Shown here one piece after another: positions 6,793-13,845 of a stretch of DNA of 32,397 nucleotides. Every line of letters starts with the position of its first letter. Within the stretch, counting starts at the first letter, position 1. The translations under genes and the position numbers were made by a program. A model generated the notes under the pieces. The model was not told where the DNA came from, did no database searches, and saw only the letters and a list, made by a program, of their open reading frames with translations. The stretch is from NCBI GenBank assembly GCA_013336165.1, contig JAAXUF010000018.1, forward strand, positions 1 to 32,397, in the 5' to 3' direction. The DNA comes from Coriobacteriia bacterium (lineage in GTDB: Bacteria; Actinomycetota; Coriobacteriia; Anaerosomatales; JAAXUF01).

Positions 6793-6877
6793 GTAGAACA
6801 AGCGAATCGAGCAGAACGCCAAGAGTTAGACTGACAAGTACGCGGATGCGCGTCTGCTCATTCGCCAGACGTTAGCA
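6793..6877 (+). repeat. attC site 10 (85 bp)
   Basis: R'' is GTAGAAC (two mismatches) and R' is GTTAGCA. The arms are of the 'agcgaatCgagc / gctcattcgc' class. Cassette 10, from 6616 to here, is only about 256 bp including the site. Confidence 0.88.
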
Positions 6878-6892
6878 CCAGCAGGAGGAATC

Positions 6893-7471
6893 GTGGGTGA
6901 ACCAGGGGCTATGGACTCCATCGAGCGGCTGTCAATGGCGCTCATCTTCGCCGGACCAGTCTCACTATGGGTGCGCGCGGCTCGGCTCTTCGGCGTAAAG
7001 GTCGTCGCTGCTCCCGCTGTTGACAGCTCTTTGCTTCTTCGGGCGGAGGGGGACGCCTGCGCTGCTGTACGCCGTTTCGCCCTTGCACTGGTCGCCACCG
7101 TGATATGCCTTCTAGTTCTGCTACTTGCCGTTCTTCCGCTACAGGCGACATTCGTCCGTCCGCTGATAGGCGAGGGGTTCGATCTCGTCGCCAACTCCGC
7201 TTTGGCCAGCGGGATGTCTCGCTCGGCTGCAGGCAGCACCGCAAGCGCAGTGATCACTCTGCTGATTCTCGCATTCGGTCTTCTGAATGCAGCGCTCATC
7301 TCAGCAATCCCCGTGTATCTATTCCGGTCTGCCACACTCGCAGCCGCTCCTGCGGTCTCGGTCGCTCTGGCGCACCGCACCCAACCCATCGATCCTGACC
7401 GGCTGAACTCCTACCCTCGCGTTGCGTACGCGATTGAACGCGTCTTGGGCGGGCGAGCACAGCGCGCATGA
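6893..7471 (+). CDS. Two-TM membrane protein, paralogue of the gene at 19693
   Basis: GTG 6893 follows AGGAGGA and gives 192 aa. An N-terminal amphipathic segment with GPVSLWVRAARLFGVKVV is followed by membrane segments at about 63-86 and 118-142, and a C-terminal NSYPRVAYAIERVL motif. The gene at 19693 has the same plan (GPLSWWPAVLRVFGIRVE, two membrane segments, RDYPRSRYVLRRLL), so the two are divergent members of one unnamed family. Function is unknown. Confidence 0.85.
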   Translation: MGEPGAMDSIERLSMALIFAGPVSLWVRAARLFGVKVVAAPAVDSSLLLRAEGDACAAVRRFALALVATVICLLVLLLAVLPLQATFVRPLIGEGFDLVANSALASGMSRSAAGSTASAVITLLILAFGLLNAALISAIPVYLFRSATLAAAPAVSVALAHRTQPIDPDRLNSYPRVAYAIERVLGGRAQRA

Positions 7472-7486
7472 GTCAGTCGCCTGCGA

Positions 7487-7572
7487 TGCTAACAAGTGCT
7501 TCCAGCCGACTCACGCACGCGCTAGGCTGACATGAAGCCGCTCGTTCGCGGCTGAAGCACTGGACGTTAGAC
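7487..7572 (+). repeat. attC site 11 (86 bp)
   Basis: R'' is TGCTAAC and R' is GTTAGAC. The arms 'aagtgcttCcagc / gctgaagcact' are the most altered L-box pair among the regular sites, yet remain complementary. Confidence 0.9.
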
Positions 7573-7614
7573 ACAACCAGATGTCGGGGGTCGTCGGAAT
7601 CGCGAGGGGGATCT

Positions 7615-8235
7615 ATGGAAGTAGGAGCAGAGGTTCAGCCGGACAGTTCAGTGCGGACAGCCTACGAAGCGCCAGTGGACAGGCTTGAGTACGCGGGGTT
7701 CTGGATACGTCTGGTAGCACGGCTCATCGATCTGATTATCATGTATGCCGTCTCTTTCTGTGTCGGATTTGTGGTCGCTGCAGCATTGGTCATCATGGCC
7801 GTCATGACGGGCGCTTCATATGCGTCGGCGGCAGCGCGGTTCGGCGAAACGACGGCGCTGAGCTTCGTTTTGGCGCTGATCGCCAACGTGGCATATGGGA
7901 CGTTGGCGGAGGGGTTTCACGGTTCGACGCCTGGCAAGATGGCCGTTGGCCTGACGGTTCTTGGCCAAGACGGCGGCTTCTGCAGCCCCGGTTCGGCGCT
8001 GGGTCGTTCGCTCGCGTTCTACATCGACACTTTGTTCTTCGCCTTGCCGGCGTTCGTCACCATGAGACAGACGAATCGTCAGCAGAGACTCGGCGACAAG
8101 TGGGCGAAGACGGTCGTGGTTCGGCGCAGGTCGGTTCATCGTTCGCAACTACGGCCCGTTGGCAGATTCATCGGAGTGACGTGCGCAGTGGTATTTGCCT
8201 ACTCACTTGTGATCGCCGTGTCGCTGTTCTTCTAA
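7615..8235 (+). CDS. RDD-family membrane protein
   Basis: ATG 7615 follows GAGGGGG and gives 206 aa. The RDD hallmarks are clear: YAGFWIRLVARLIDLII at about 26-42 with the conserved R32 and D39, GSTPGKMAVGLTV at 103-115, and QRLGDKWAKTVVV at 157-169. Hydrophobic segments lie at about 37-64, 80-97, 133-150 and 186-206; the last is an extra segment after the RDD core. RDD proteins are integral membrane proteins, some linked to Na+(K+)/H+ transport; the substrate here is unknown. Confidence 0.9.
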   Translation: MEVGAEVQPDSSVRTAYEAPVDRLEYAGFWIRLVARLIDLIIMYAVSFCVGFVVAAALVIMAVMTGASYASAAARFGETTALSFVLALIANVAYGTLAEGFHGSTPGKMAVGLTVLGQDGGFCSPGSALGRSLAFYIDTLFFALPAFVTMRQTNRQQRLGDKWAKTVVVRRRSVHRSQLRPVGRFIGVTCAVVFAYSLVIAVSLFF

Positions 8236-8246
8236 CACGTTTGCGA
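8230..8246 (+). repeat. Possible remnant of an attC left end
   Basis: TTCTAACACGTTTGCGAG resembles an R''-L'' half (compare the left end of attC 26) and lies 22 bp before the complete attC 12. It overlaps the RDD stop codon. It may be a leftover of an earlier attC; chance similarity is possible. Confidence 0.35.
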
Positions 8247-8251
8247 GGTGT

Positions 8252-8337
8252 GTCTAACCAACGTTTCGAGCAGACTCGCAGATAGCCGTCTCGCTCTGAA
8301 AGCGTTACGCTCGCAGCTCAAACGTCAGACGTTAGGC
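8252..8337 (+). repeat. attC site 12 (86 bp)
   Basis: R'' is GTCTAAC and R' is GTTAGGC. The stem is of the 'gcagactcgcagatagccg' class. Confidence 0.93.
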
Positions 8338-8354
8338 AGAAGTGGGGTAGTCGG

Positions 8355-9053
8355 TTGGACATCGGGGACGAACAGCGCCAAGGACTCGGGACGGCGTTGA
8401 ACGAGTCAACTTTGCTCGGATTCGAGGTCTTGCCGGAACAGCGACTGGCGGCTGCAACCTTCTCTGTGCTTGCCCTGACGAATCACGGCGACCCCCCTGC
8501 TGACCCGCGTGTACAAATCATCTTCTCTCCTGTTGGGCGGGTTGTCGCCTCGTTGAGGGATGGCAGCTGGGACGATTGCCGTGCGCCAGCCAGACGATTC
8601 GAACTCAATGAACTCCTTGAGGTCGTGAAGGGGTTTGGAGGGCTACCCATCTATGGCTGGGAGTTCATCGATACAGACGACGCTTCGCTAGCAAGTATGG
8701 CGGGGCGTTACAGTCTCGATTGGACCTCGGGCGAGACGGGGGGTCTGTCTCACTCAATTTCGGTCTTCCAAGACGAAGCAGACCGGTATCTTGATCTGGT
8801 GGTTTGGTTCGATGATCTACTGGTCTTCACGTCTGACGGCACTCAGGTACCGCTCGATGACTTCATCGCAGGTGGTGAGCGCTGGTGGGATGCGATGTAC
8901 GCCGGTGATTCACGAACCAAGAGCGCCGGCATTTTCCCCATGCCAAAGGGGCGGAACAAGCGGACGGTACTGCGTCGTCTACTGTCTCGCGTGCGACGCT
9001 CTCTCCGCGACTCTCCGCCGGAGCAGTCAGATGGCGGGGACTCCTCTGCCTAA
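8355..9053 (+). CDS. Hypothetical protein of the duplicated cassette (copy A)
   Basis: A TTG at 8355 with GGGG seven bases upstream gives 232 aa; no ATG fits. The protein is acidic, with no membrane segment. Recognisable stretches are VQIIFSPVGRVVASLRDGSWDD (about 53-74), a W-rich middle and a basic tail (RRLLSRVRRSLRD). I recognise no family. The whole cassette, gene plus attC, recurs base for base at 17360-18155. The stop TAA lies in the attC. Confidence 0.85.
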   Translation: MDIGDEQRQGLGTALNESTLLGFEVLPEQRLAAATFSVLALTNHGDPPADPRVQIIFSPVGRVVASLRDGSWDDCRAPARRFELNELLEVVKGFGGLPIYGWEFIDTDDASLASMAGRYSLDWTSGETGGLSHSISVFQDEADRYLDLVVWFDDLLVFTSDGTQVPLDDFIAGGERWWDAMYAGDSRTKSAGIFPMPKGRNKRTVLRRLLSRVRRSLRDSPPEQSDGGDSSA

Positions 9054-9133
9054 CAAACGTTTCGAGCTGACTCGCAGATAGTCGTTTCGCTCTGAAAACG
9101 TTACGCTCGCAGCTCAAACGTCAGACGTTCGAC
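9048..9133 (+). repeat. attC site 13 (86 bp)
   Basis: R'' is GCCTAAC and R' is GTTCGAC. The stem is of the 'gctgactcgcagatagtcg' class with the private change 'gaaaacgtt', shared only with attC 25, the copy. Confidence 0.93.
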
Positions 9134-9149
9134 CGACCGGGGGGTCAGC

Positions 9150-9761
9150 TTGATCTGGGATGAATGGGCGAGCATCACGCGCTTCCTCGAGAGCAGCAGA
9201 TTCACACTGCTGCCAGCGGCCATGCGGTGGGAGGAGTTGCTGCAACTCAACCCCATTGCTGCCAATCTCGAGTTCGAGGCACAGGGGACTCTCTATCGCG
9301 TTTCGCTTGACCAACATATCTCAGCCCTCCGGGACTTGCGACCTCTCTACTCGTCTGCGCTTCTGCTCTACTACGCTCTTGCTGAAGCCGCGGCCGCAGA
9401 TCGGCTTAGTCGAGACGACCTTGTCGGCTGCAATGGAATCGAGGACTGGGCTGAAAGACTGCTGTCGGCTGCGGGTGTTGGATGGCTCAGTGAGGACGAA
9501 CGGCTCGGTATCGTTGAAGTCGGCGTCATGCGGAACCTCGTTGCGCACGGCGAGCGCGAGTACTCCAAACGGGCAGTCGCAAAGTTGGCAGCAGCCGGCG
9601 TGTGCTCGCCCCCGTCTGTGGGAGATCGGGTCGTACTGGACTACGAGATTCTGAAGCAGTACCGCTCGCGACTGAAGAGTCTTCTCAACAGGGGTGGACT
9701 AGGCTCTGTCGCGGTCGAACAAGCAAATCGAGCAGACTCGCAGGAGATTGTCGTAACCTGA
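9150..9761 (+). CDS. HEPN-like protein with R-N-x3-H motif
   Basis: A TTG at 9150 sits five bases after GGGGGG, giving 203 aa. The protein is largely helical. LYSSALLLYYALAEAAAADRL (about 67-86) followed by an R-N-L-V-A-H motif at 128-133 matches the HEPN ribonuclease signature R-x4-H with N after R. HEPN proteins act as RNase toxins, defence effectors or their modulators. No partner gene is in the cassette. The frame runs about 48 bases into attC 14, so the last residues (QANRADSQEIVVT) are encoded by the recombination site. Confidence 0.78.
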   Translation: MIWDEWASITRFLESSRFTLLPAAMRWEELLQLNPIAANLEFEAQGTLYRVSLDQHISALRDLRPLYSSALLLYYALAEAAAADRLSRDDLVGCNGIEDWAERLLSAAGVGWLSEDERLGIVEVGVMRNLVAHGEREYSKRAVAKLAAAGVCSPPSVGDRVVLDYEILKQYRSRLKSLLNRGGLGSVAVEQANRADSQEIVVT

Positions 9762-9799
9762 CAGCGTGAGCCTCGCTGCTCATTTGCTGGACGTTAGAT
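9714..9799 (+). repeat. attC site 14 (86 bp)
   Basis: R'' is GTCGAAC and R' is GTTAGAT. The arms 'aagcaaatCgagc / gctcatttgct' form a private L-box pair. The HEPN gene terminates inside. Confidence 0.9.
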
Positions 9800-9815
9800 G
9801 CAGGAAGGGGAGGTT

Positions 9816-10562
9816 ATGTCTGAACTAGAGGGTGTTACGTTGGCTGGAGATCCGGTGTTCCGTCACACGCCGGAGGCAAGCGTTTCTGGGCCGGCTTCAT
9901 ACAACGACGCGTATGCGGAAGCTGTCGTGAAACACATGTCGGCTGCTCTCGGGGAACCGAATGACCTTATCTGGCACGAAGTGGTTTCGGACATGGTGCA
10001 CATCGATGTCCACTTTATCGATCCGAAGACGGGTCCCAGTCGGCACGTGCTGTTCACAACCGGCATGAGCCATCGCCCGATGAACGTTCCGCCTGGTCAT
10101 GATATCCCCACGCTCGCTGAGGTCATGATTGTCTTGCCGGGTGATTGGCCGCTGGATGAAGAATCACTCAGATCCGAGCGCTATGGTTGGCCCATTACTC
10201 TACTCAAGACTCTTGCGCGCCTACCGCATCGGTACGATACATGGCTGGCCGTAGGACATACGATTCCCAATAATGAGCCGCCGGAGCCCTACGTGGCCGG
10301 TACCGGGTTGTGTTGTGCGTTGCTGCTTCCTCCAATCCAAGCGTTGCCTGATTCGAAGTGGAGCATTCCGACTGACGATGGGCAGAGTATCTCCCTACTC
10401 TGTGTCTACCTGATTCATGAGGCGGAGATGGTTCTCAAAATGGAGAAGGGCGTCGATGCTTTACTCGATCCCTTTGATGCTGCGCATGTACTGGACATCG
10501 TGGACCTCAATCGGAAGAGCTCAGTGGAACCGCCTCGCAAGAAGAGGTTCGGTCTCTTCTGA
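9816..10562 (+). CDS. SUFU-domain protein (copy B)
   Basis: ATG 9816 follows AGGAAGGGGAGG exactly as in copy A; an upstream in-frame ATG at 9798 overlaps the attC R' box and is unlikely. The protein is 248 aa and 92% identical to the one at 1529. The substitutions concentrate in residues 98-160, around EVMIVLPGDWPL and YGWPITLLKTLARLPHRYDTW. That clustering is what one might see in an immunity-type protein adapting to a partner, but this is inference. All SUFU motifs are intact. Its attC belongs to a different stem class from copy A's. Confidence 0.9.
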   Translation: MSELEGVTLAGDPVFRHTPEASVSGPASYNDAYAEAVVKHMSAALGEPNDLIWHEVVSDMVHIDVHFIDPKTGPSRHVLFTTGMSHRPMNVPPGHDIPTLAEVMIVLPGDWPLDEESLRSERYGWPITLLKTLARLPHRYDTWLAVGHTIPNNEPPEPYVAGTGLCCALLLPPIQALPDSKWSIPTDDGQSISLLCVYLIHEAEMVLKMEKGVDALLDPFDAAHVLDIVDLNRKSSVEPPRKKRFGLF

Positions 10563-10582
10563 TGACGGGTCAGCGCGGCCGC

Positions 10583-10668
10583 ATCTAACAAACGTTTCGA
10601 GCTGACTCGCCAATAGTCGTTTCGTTCTGAAAGCGCTACGCTCGCAGCTCAAACGTCAGACGTTCGAC
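10583..10668 (+). repeat. attC site 15 (86 bp)
   Basis: R'' is ATCTAAC and R' is GTTCGAC. The stem is of the 'gctgactcgccaatagtcg' class, whereas the paralogous gene at 1529 is followed by the 'cagacggcg' class. Confidence 0.93.
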
Positions 10669-10688
10669 ATAACCTACCGCCGTCGCCG

Positions 10689-11273
10689 CTAGGCGTTCTC
10701 GATGTTCTGCGCTGTCGCTGGGGATTTCGCCGCAAGCTTCACTAAGGCTCTTGCTACACGCTGCGCTCCGCTTTTGCTGACCAGATTGGCATCATCCAAT
10801 GCTTCCCGGAGGGATCCGGCAACTTGAGCGGTCTCATCAGCCAATGACTTCGGCCGTCCAACGGCGAACACCTGCTTTGCGGCGACCGAATAGACGGCCA
10901 GCTCGTCTGGTTGCCCAGCGATTCGTGCGGGGTCTTCGGCTCTAATGACGGACAGGATGCCTTGTTCATCCCACAAGAGTCCTTCGAAGGTAGCTCCTCC
11001 GGGTGCACGGTATACGTCTGGTCTGAATAGCCTGAAGAAGGCAAGCTGTCCAAGGAGCGCCAAGATCATCGCGATGGCTGCGACGAGCATCGCGAGCGTG
11101 GAATAGCGTTGTATGGCTCCGACGCCAAGCCACAAGACAATCAGGCTTAACGCGGTTGTCACAAGTGCGGATTTCTGGTTGAGGGCATCGCGTGCCTTTA
11201 GAAGGAGGATGGCCACAACTTCGAATATGATCACTGCCATGAGTAGGATCTGGCTGGCAACATCCGGTGACAT
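10689..11273 (-). CDS. Three-TM membrane protein, the only reverse-oriented cassette gene
   Basis: The minus strand carries a long frame; an ATG at 11273 preceded by GGGGGAA gives 194 aa, and another at 11321 would add 16 residues but lacks a ribosome binding site. Hydrophobic segments at about 6-26, 36-54 and 59-80 are followed by a cytoplasmic-looking domain with GLLWDEQGILSVIRAEDP, ending in a helical tail (LREALDDANLVSKSG ...). No family is recognised. It faces against array transcription, so it must have its own promoter or be silent. I see no convincing promoter. Confidence 0.75.
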   Translation of the reverse strand: MSPDVASQILLMAVIIFEVVAILLLKARDALNQKSALVTTALSLIVLWLGVGAIQRYSTLAMLVAAIAMILALLGQLAFFRLFRPDVYRAPGGATFEGLLWDEQGILSVIRAEDPARIAGQPDELAVYSVAAKQVFAVGRPKSLADETAQVAGSLREALDDANLVSKSGAQRVARALVKLAAKSPATAQNIENA

Positions 11274-11344
11274 GCGTTCCCCCGTTTCGCTGTGCGCAGT
11301 CTCGCGTGGTGTTTCCTCCATCCAATGTTATCGTGATCGGGTAT

Positions 11345-11428
11345 GTCGAACAAACGTTTCGAGCAGACGGCGAAAGCGCTACTCTTTCGAAAGCGGCACG
11401 TCCGCTGCTCAAACGTCAGACGTTCGAC
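11345..11428 (+). repeat. attC site 16 (84 bp)
   Basis: R'' is GTCGAAC and R' is GTTCGAC. The stem is of the 'cagacggcgaaagcgc' class. The site keeps the normal orientation although the gene of this cassette is reversed. Confidence 0.93.
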
Positions 11429-11459
11429 GTAGTGGTTGACCGCGATTAGGGGGAGCGCG

Positions 11460-12128
11460 ATGGTCTTTCCTGTTGCATTGGTGCTGGCTCTTGCATTTGC
11501 ACTGCTGGGGAGGGTGCGGGCGGTTCAGGAATCTCTTCCTTGGACGATCGCTACTGCCATCTGCCTTGGCTTGGCGCTGTCCGCGATGGTTGCCAGCCCA
11601 CCAGTGATGCTGACGTTCAGTTGGCCCTTCATTCTGGGCGCTTGGTTTTCGATCGGCTGGAAGACTGCAGTGGACTGGACTTGGCGCGGCTATGTGAAAG
11701 CTAGGCAATGTGCTCTGACGCCGCGCGCTGGCCTGCCTGACGCACGCGTGATGCTGATGGTGCCGTACAACACCGTCATCTCGGTTGTCTTGGCCATTGG
11801 CGCGCCGCTGGGCGTGTTGCTGTGGACGCGATATCTGGAAGGAATGCTCGCTCTGAGCGGCTATCCTGCCAGCCGCGTGTTTTCTCTTGCTCCGGCCGTG
11901 GTGTTCGGCCTTGCCTTGTTCGGTCTCGTCTCCTTCTGGCTTCTGCTGCGTGTGGCCCGGCGCAAGAACCCGTGGTACGCCACGCAGATCAAGCTCGCAT
12001 GGGCGGCCGCGAGCACGGGAGCGCGCCGTCGGCACCTGTTTGATGAGGCGATTGCCTCGGAGCCAGCTGAAGAGAGGGCTAGTTGGGACACGTCGAACAA
12101 AGGCATCGAGCAGAACGCCAAGAGTTAA
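11460..12128 (+). CDS. Multi-TM membrane protein with attC-encoded C-terminus
   Basis: ATG 11460 follows AGGGGGAG and gives 222 aa; an upstream TTG at 11436 is less likely. Hydrophobic segments lie at about 2-17, 28-46, 52-69, 104-122 and 143-164, so it is probably a five-TM protein. The C-terminal part is basic, then acidic (RRRHLFDEAIASEPAEE). The last residues (SNKGIEQNAKS) are read from attC 17. No family is recognised. Confidence 0.82.
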   Translation: MVFPVALVLALAFALLGRVRAVQESLPWTIATAICLGLALSAMVASPPVMLTFSWPFILGAWFSIGWKTAVDWTWRGYVKARQCALTPRAGLPDARVMLMVPYNTVISVVLAIGAPLGVLLWTRYLEGMLALSGYPASRVFSLAPAVVFGLALFGLVSFWLLLRVARRKNPWYATQIKLAWAAASTGARRRHLFDEAIASEPAEERASWDTSNKGIEQNAKS

Positions 12129-12176
12129 ACTGACCTGCGAGGGTATGCGCGTCTGCTCATGCCTCAGACGTTAGAC
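12092..12176 (+). repeat. attC site 17 (85 bp)
   Basis: R'' is GTCGAAC and R' is GTTAGAC. It belongs to the 'aggcatCgagcagaacgcc' class. Confidence 0.92.
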
Positions 12177-12190
12177 GCAGGGAGGTGTCG

Positions 12191-12874
12191 TTGGTGGACG
12201 AGATTGGCAACAGATTGCGTCGTCGAGCTGTAGTGCTCGACCTCGGCGGAGCACGGCTGCCGGAGAACGCGGACGCAAGCTGGTTCGGCCATGTTGGCAT
12301 TTGTGCCCCAGGGGAGGACTGGCCTTTCTGGAATGGCCGCCCCATGGTGCCACTCTGCCAGCTCAACCTGAAAGAGATGCCCTTCCGGCCACCATATCTC
12401 GAAGACATCGACGCTATTGCGGTCTTTGTGGATGAGGAGGATCTCCCTGACGGGGCCGCCAACGGGCAAGGTTGGCTTGTTCGTACATATCGCGATCTTG
12501 ACTCCCTGGTTCCGCTCCCCAGTCCCGGCTCCTTCTCCGTGCGACCTTTCCCGCTGTTTGCTCGAGTGGTGGATGATGACTTCCCGTGTTGGGACGACGT
12601 GCCCATCGAGCTGCCGGAGGACATCGCAGACCAGTACGAAGTGCTGTTCACGAACTCGGGGGGTCTTAAACTTGGCGGCTGGCCCACGCTCGTACAGTCG
12701 GAGATCTGCTGGGCTCCTTTCAGTCAGCATCCGGCAAGACCTGAGTACGTATTCCAGATTGACTCCACAGAAAAGGCAAACTGGTCATGGGGTGACCAAG
12801 GGGTCGCTTACATCGGACGAGGCACGGTTCTTGGGAGCACTGACGTATGGACATTGTCTTGGCAGTGCTACTGA
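12191..12874 (+). CDS. DUF1963-family protein
   Basis: AGGGAGG at 12179-12185 is followed by TTG 12191 (five-base spacing) and GTG 12194; either gives about 226-227 aa. The sequence follows the DUF1963 (YwqG-like) pattern: WPFWNGRPMVPLCQLNLKEM, IAVFVDEEDLP, KLGGWPTLVQSEICW, PEYVFQIDS and a final G-T-V-x-x-S-x-D-V-W-x-L-S-W-QCY. The family is a soluble beta-rich fold found widely, including near toxins as putative immunity proteins. No enzymatic role is known to me. Confidence 0.85.
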   Translation: MVDEIGNRLRRRAVVLDLGGARLPENADASWFGHVGICAPGEDWPFWNGRPMVPLCQLNLKEMPFRPPYLEDIDAIAVFVDEEDLPDGAANGQGWLVRTYRDLDSLVPLPSPGSFSVRPFPLFARVVDDDFPCWDDVPIELPEDIADQYEVLFTNSGGLKLGGWPTLVQSEICWAPFSQHPARPEYVFQIDSTEKANWSWGDQGVAYIGRGTVLGSTDVWTLSWQCY

Positions 12875-12879
12875 GCCGC

Positions 12880-12963
12880 GTCTAACAAACGTTTCGAGCA
12901 GACGGCGAAAGCGCTACTCTTTCGAGAGCGGCGCGCCCGCTGCTCAAACGTCAGACGTTAGGT
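12880..12963 (+). repeat. attC site 18 (84 bp)
   Basis: R'' is GTCTAAC and R' is GTTAGGT. The stem is of the 'cagacggcgaaagcgc' class. Confidence 0.93.
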
Positions 12964-12970
12964 GGGGCAC

Positions 12971-13696
12971 ATGAAGGGGGGAGCGTTGGTCACTGGTCGC
13001 TATGTCGCAGGGATGGATATCGACTCTACGCCGGTGTTCTATTCGTCCAAGCAGCTCAAAGTCACAGGTATGAAGATCTCGTCGGGAAGCAGGGTGTATC
13101 CCGTTTCGACCATCACGACCGTGGAGATACTCGGGCGCCGCACCGTTCTTATCGTCGAGTCGCTGAAGATGGCAGGCGCTGGAGTCATGCTGCTGTTCAT
13201 GGGCCTCTTGCTCTCGGGTCTCATGGGTGGTTCCGGTGCTTGTGTCTTTGGTCCCCTTCTTCTAGCAAGCGTACTTGCCTTTCTCGCGTCTGTCCTTTGT
13301 ATCTTTGTCTTCATCTTTGAGCGCGAGGTACACATCTGTCCGTCATCGGGCAACAGCTTGATCGTTAAGGTCTATGACCTCACGACTGCACTTGAGATGC
13401 GGGCGGCCGTTGAGCGTGCAATGACCTATCACGCCAACTCGGCGGCAGGTGTACCCACGGTTGCAGATGAATTGAACAAACTGGCTGCCCTGAGGTCGCA
13501 AGGGGCCATATCGGAGTCAGATTGGGAAAGGGCGAAAGATCTGTTCCTTGGCAAGCGTCCAAGCGCGCAAGAGCAGGCTATTGAGCAACTGCGACAGCTT
13601 TACGAACTTCATCGCAGCGGGGTTCTCTCGGAGTCGGAATTCAACATGAAGAAGTGGGATATTCTCTCGCGAAACCAATCCCAAGCTGCGTTCTGA
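12971..13696 (+). CDS. Membrane protein with two SHOCT domains (paralogue A)
   Basis: ATG 12971 follows AGGTGGGG; later starts at 12986 (after GGGGGGAG) or 13013 are also possible, and 13013 would match the start of the paralogue at 29923. From 12971 it is 241 aa. An N-terminal beta domain (TPVFYSSKQLKVTGMKI ... VYPVSTITTVEIL) is followed by a membrane hairpin (MLLFMGLLLSGLMGG ... LLASVLAFLASVLCIFVFIF) and two C-terminal SHOCT motifs: ADELNKLAALRSQGAISESDW and LRQLYELHRSGVLSESEFN. SHOCT is a short oligomerisation motif often at the end of membrane proteins. The N-terminal domain may be DUF6232-like; I am not sure. Confidence 0.82.
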   Translation: MKGGALVTGRYVAGMDIDSTPVFYSSKQLKVTGMKISSGSRVYPVSTITTVEILGRRTVLIVESLKMAGAGVMLLFMGLLLSGLMGGSGACVFGPLLLASVLAFLASVLCIFVFIFEREVHICPSSGNSLIVKVYDLTTALEMRAAVERAMTYHANSAAGVPTVADELNKLAALRSQGAISESDWERAKDLFLGKRPSAQEQAIEQLRQLYELHRSGVLSESEFNMKKWDILSRNQSQAAF

Positions 13697-13739
13697 GCGT
13701 TTTTGCATGCGGTCTGAATAGCAGGCTGCGTACGGGCCC

Positions 13740-13824
13740 ACCTAACAAAGGCATCGAGCAGAACGCCAAGAGGTAAACTGACCTGAGAGGTTGTGCGCGT
13801 CTGCTCATGCCTCAGACGTTCGAC
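13740..13824 (+). repeat. attC site 19 (85 bp)
   Basis: R'' is ACCTAAC and R' is GTTCGAC. It belongs to the 'aggcatCgagcagaacgcc' class. Confidence 0.92.
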
Positions 13825-13845
13825 AGAACTGTGGGGGAGGGGAAG

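Noticed and set aside
11409-12035. 208-codon minus-strand frame opposite the five-TM gene
   Set aside because: Gln/Arg/His-rich translation typical of the antisense of a hydrophobic gene; it starts inside the coding region without a ribosome binding site.
12164-12730. Long minus-strand frames opposite the DUF1963 gene
   Set aside because: The plus-strand protein has recognisable family motifs; the antisense frames have none.
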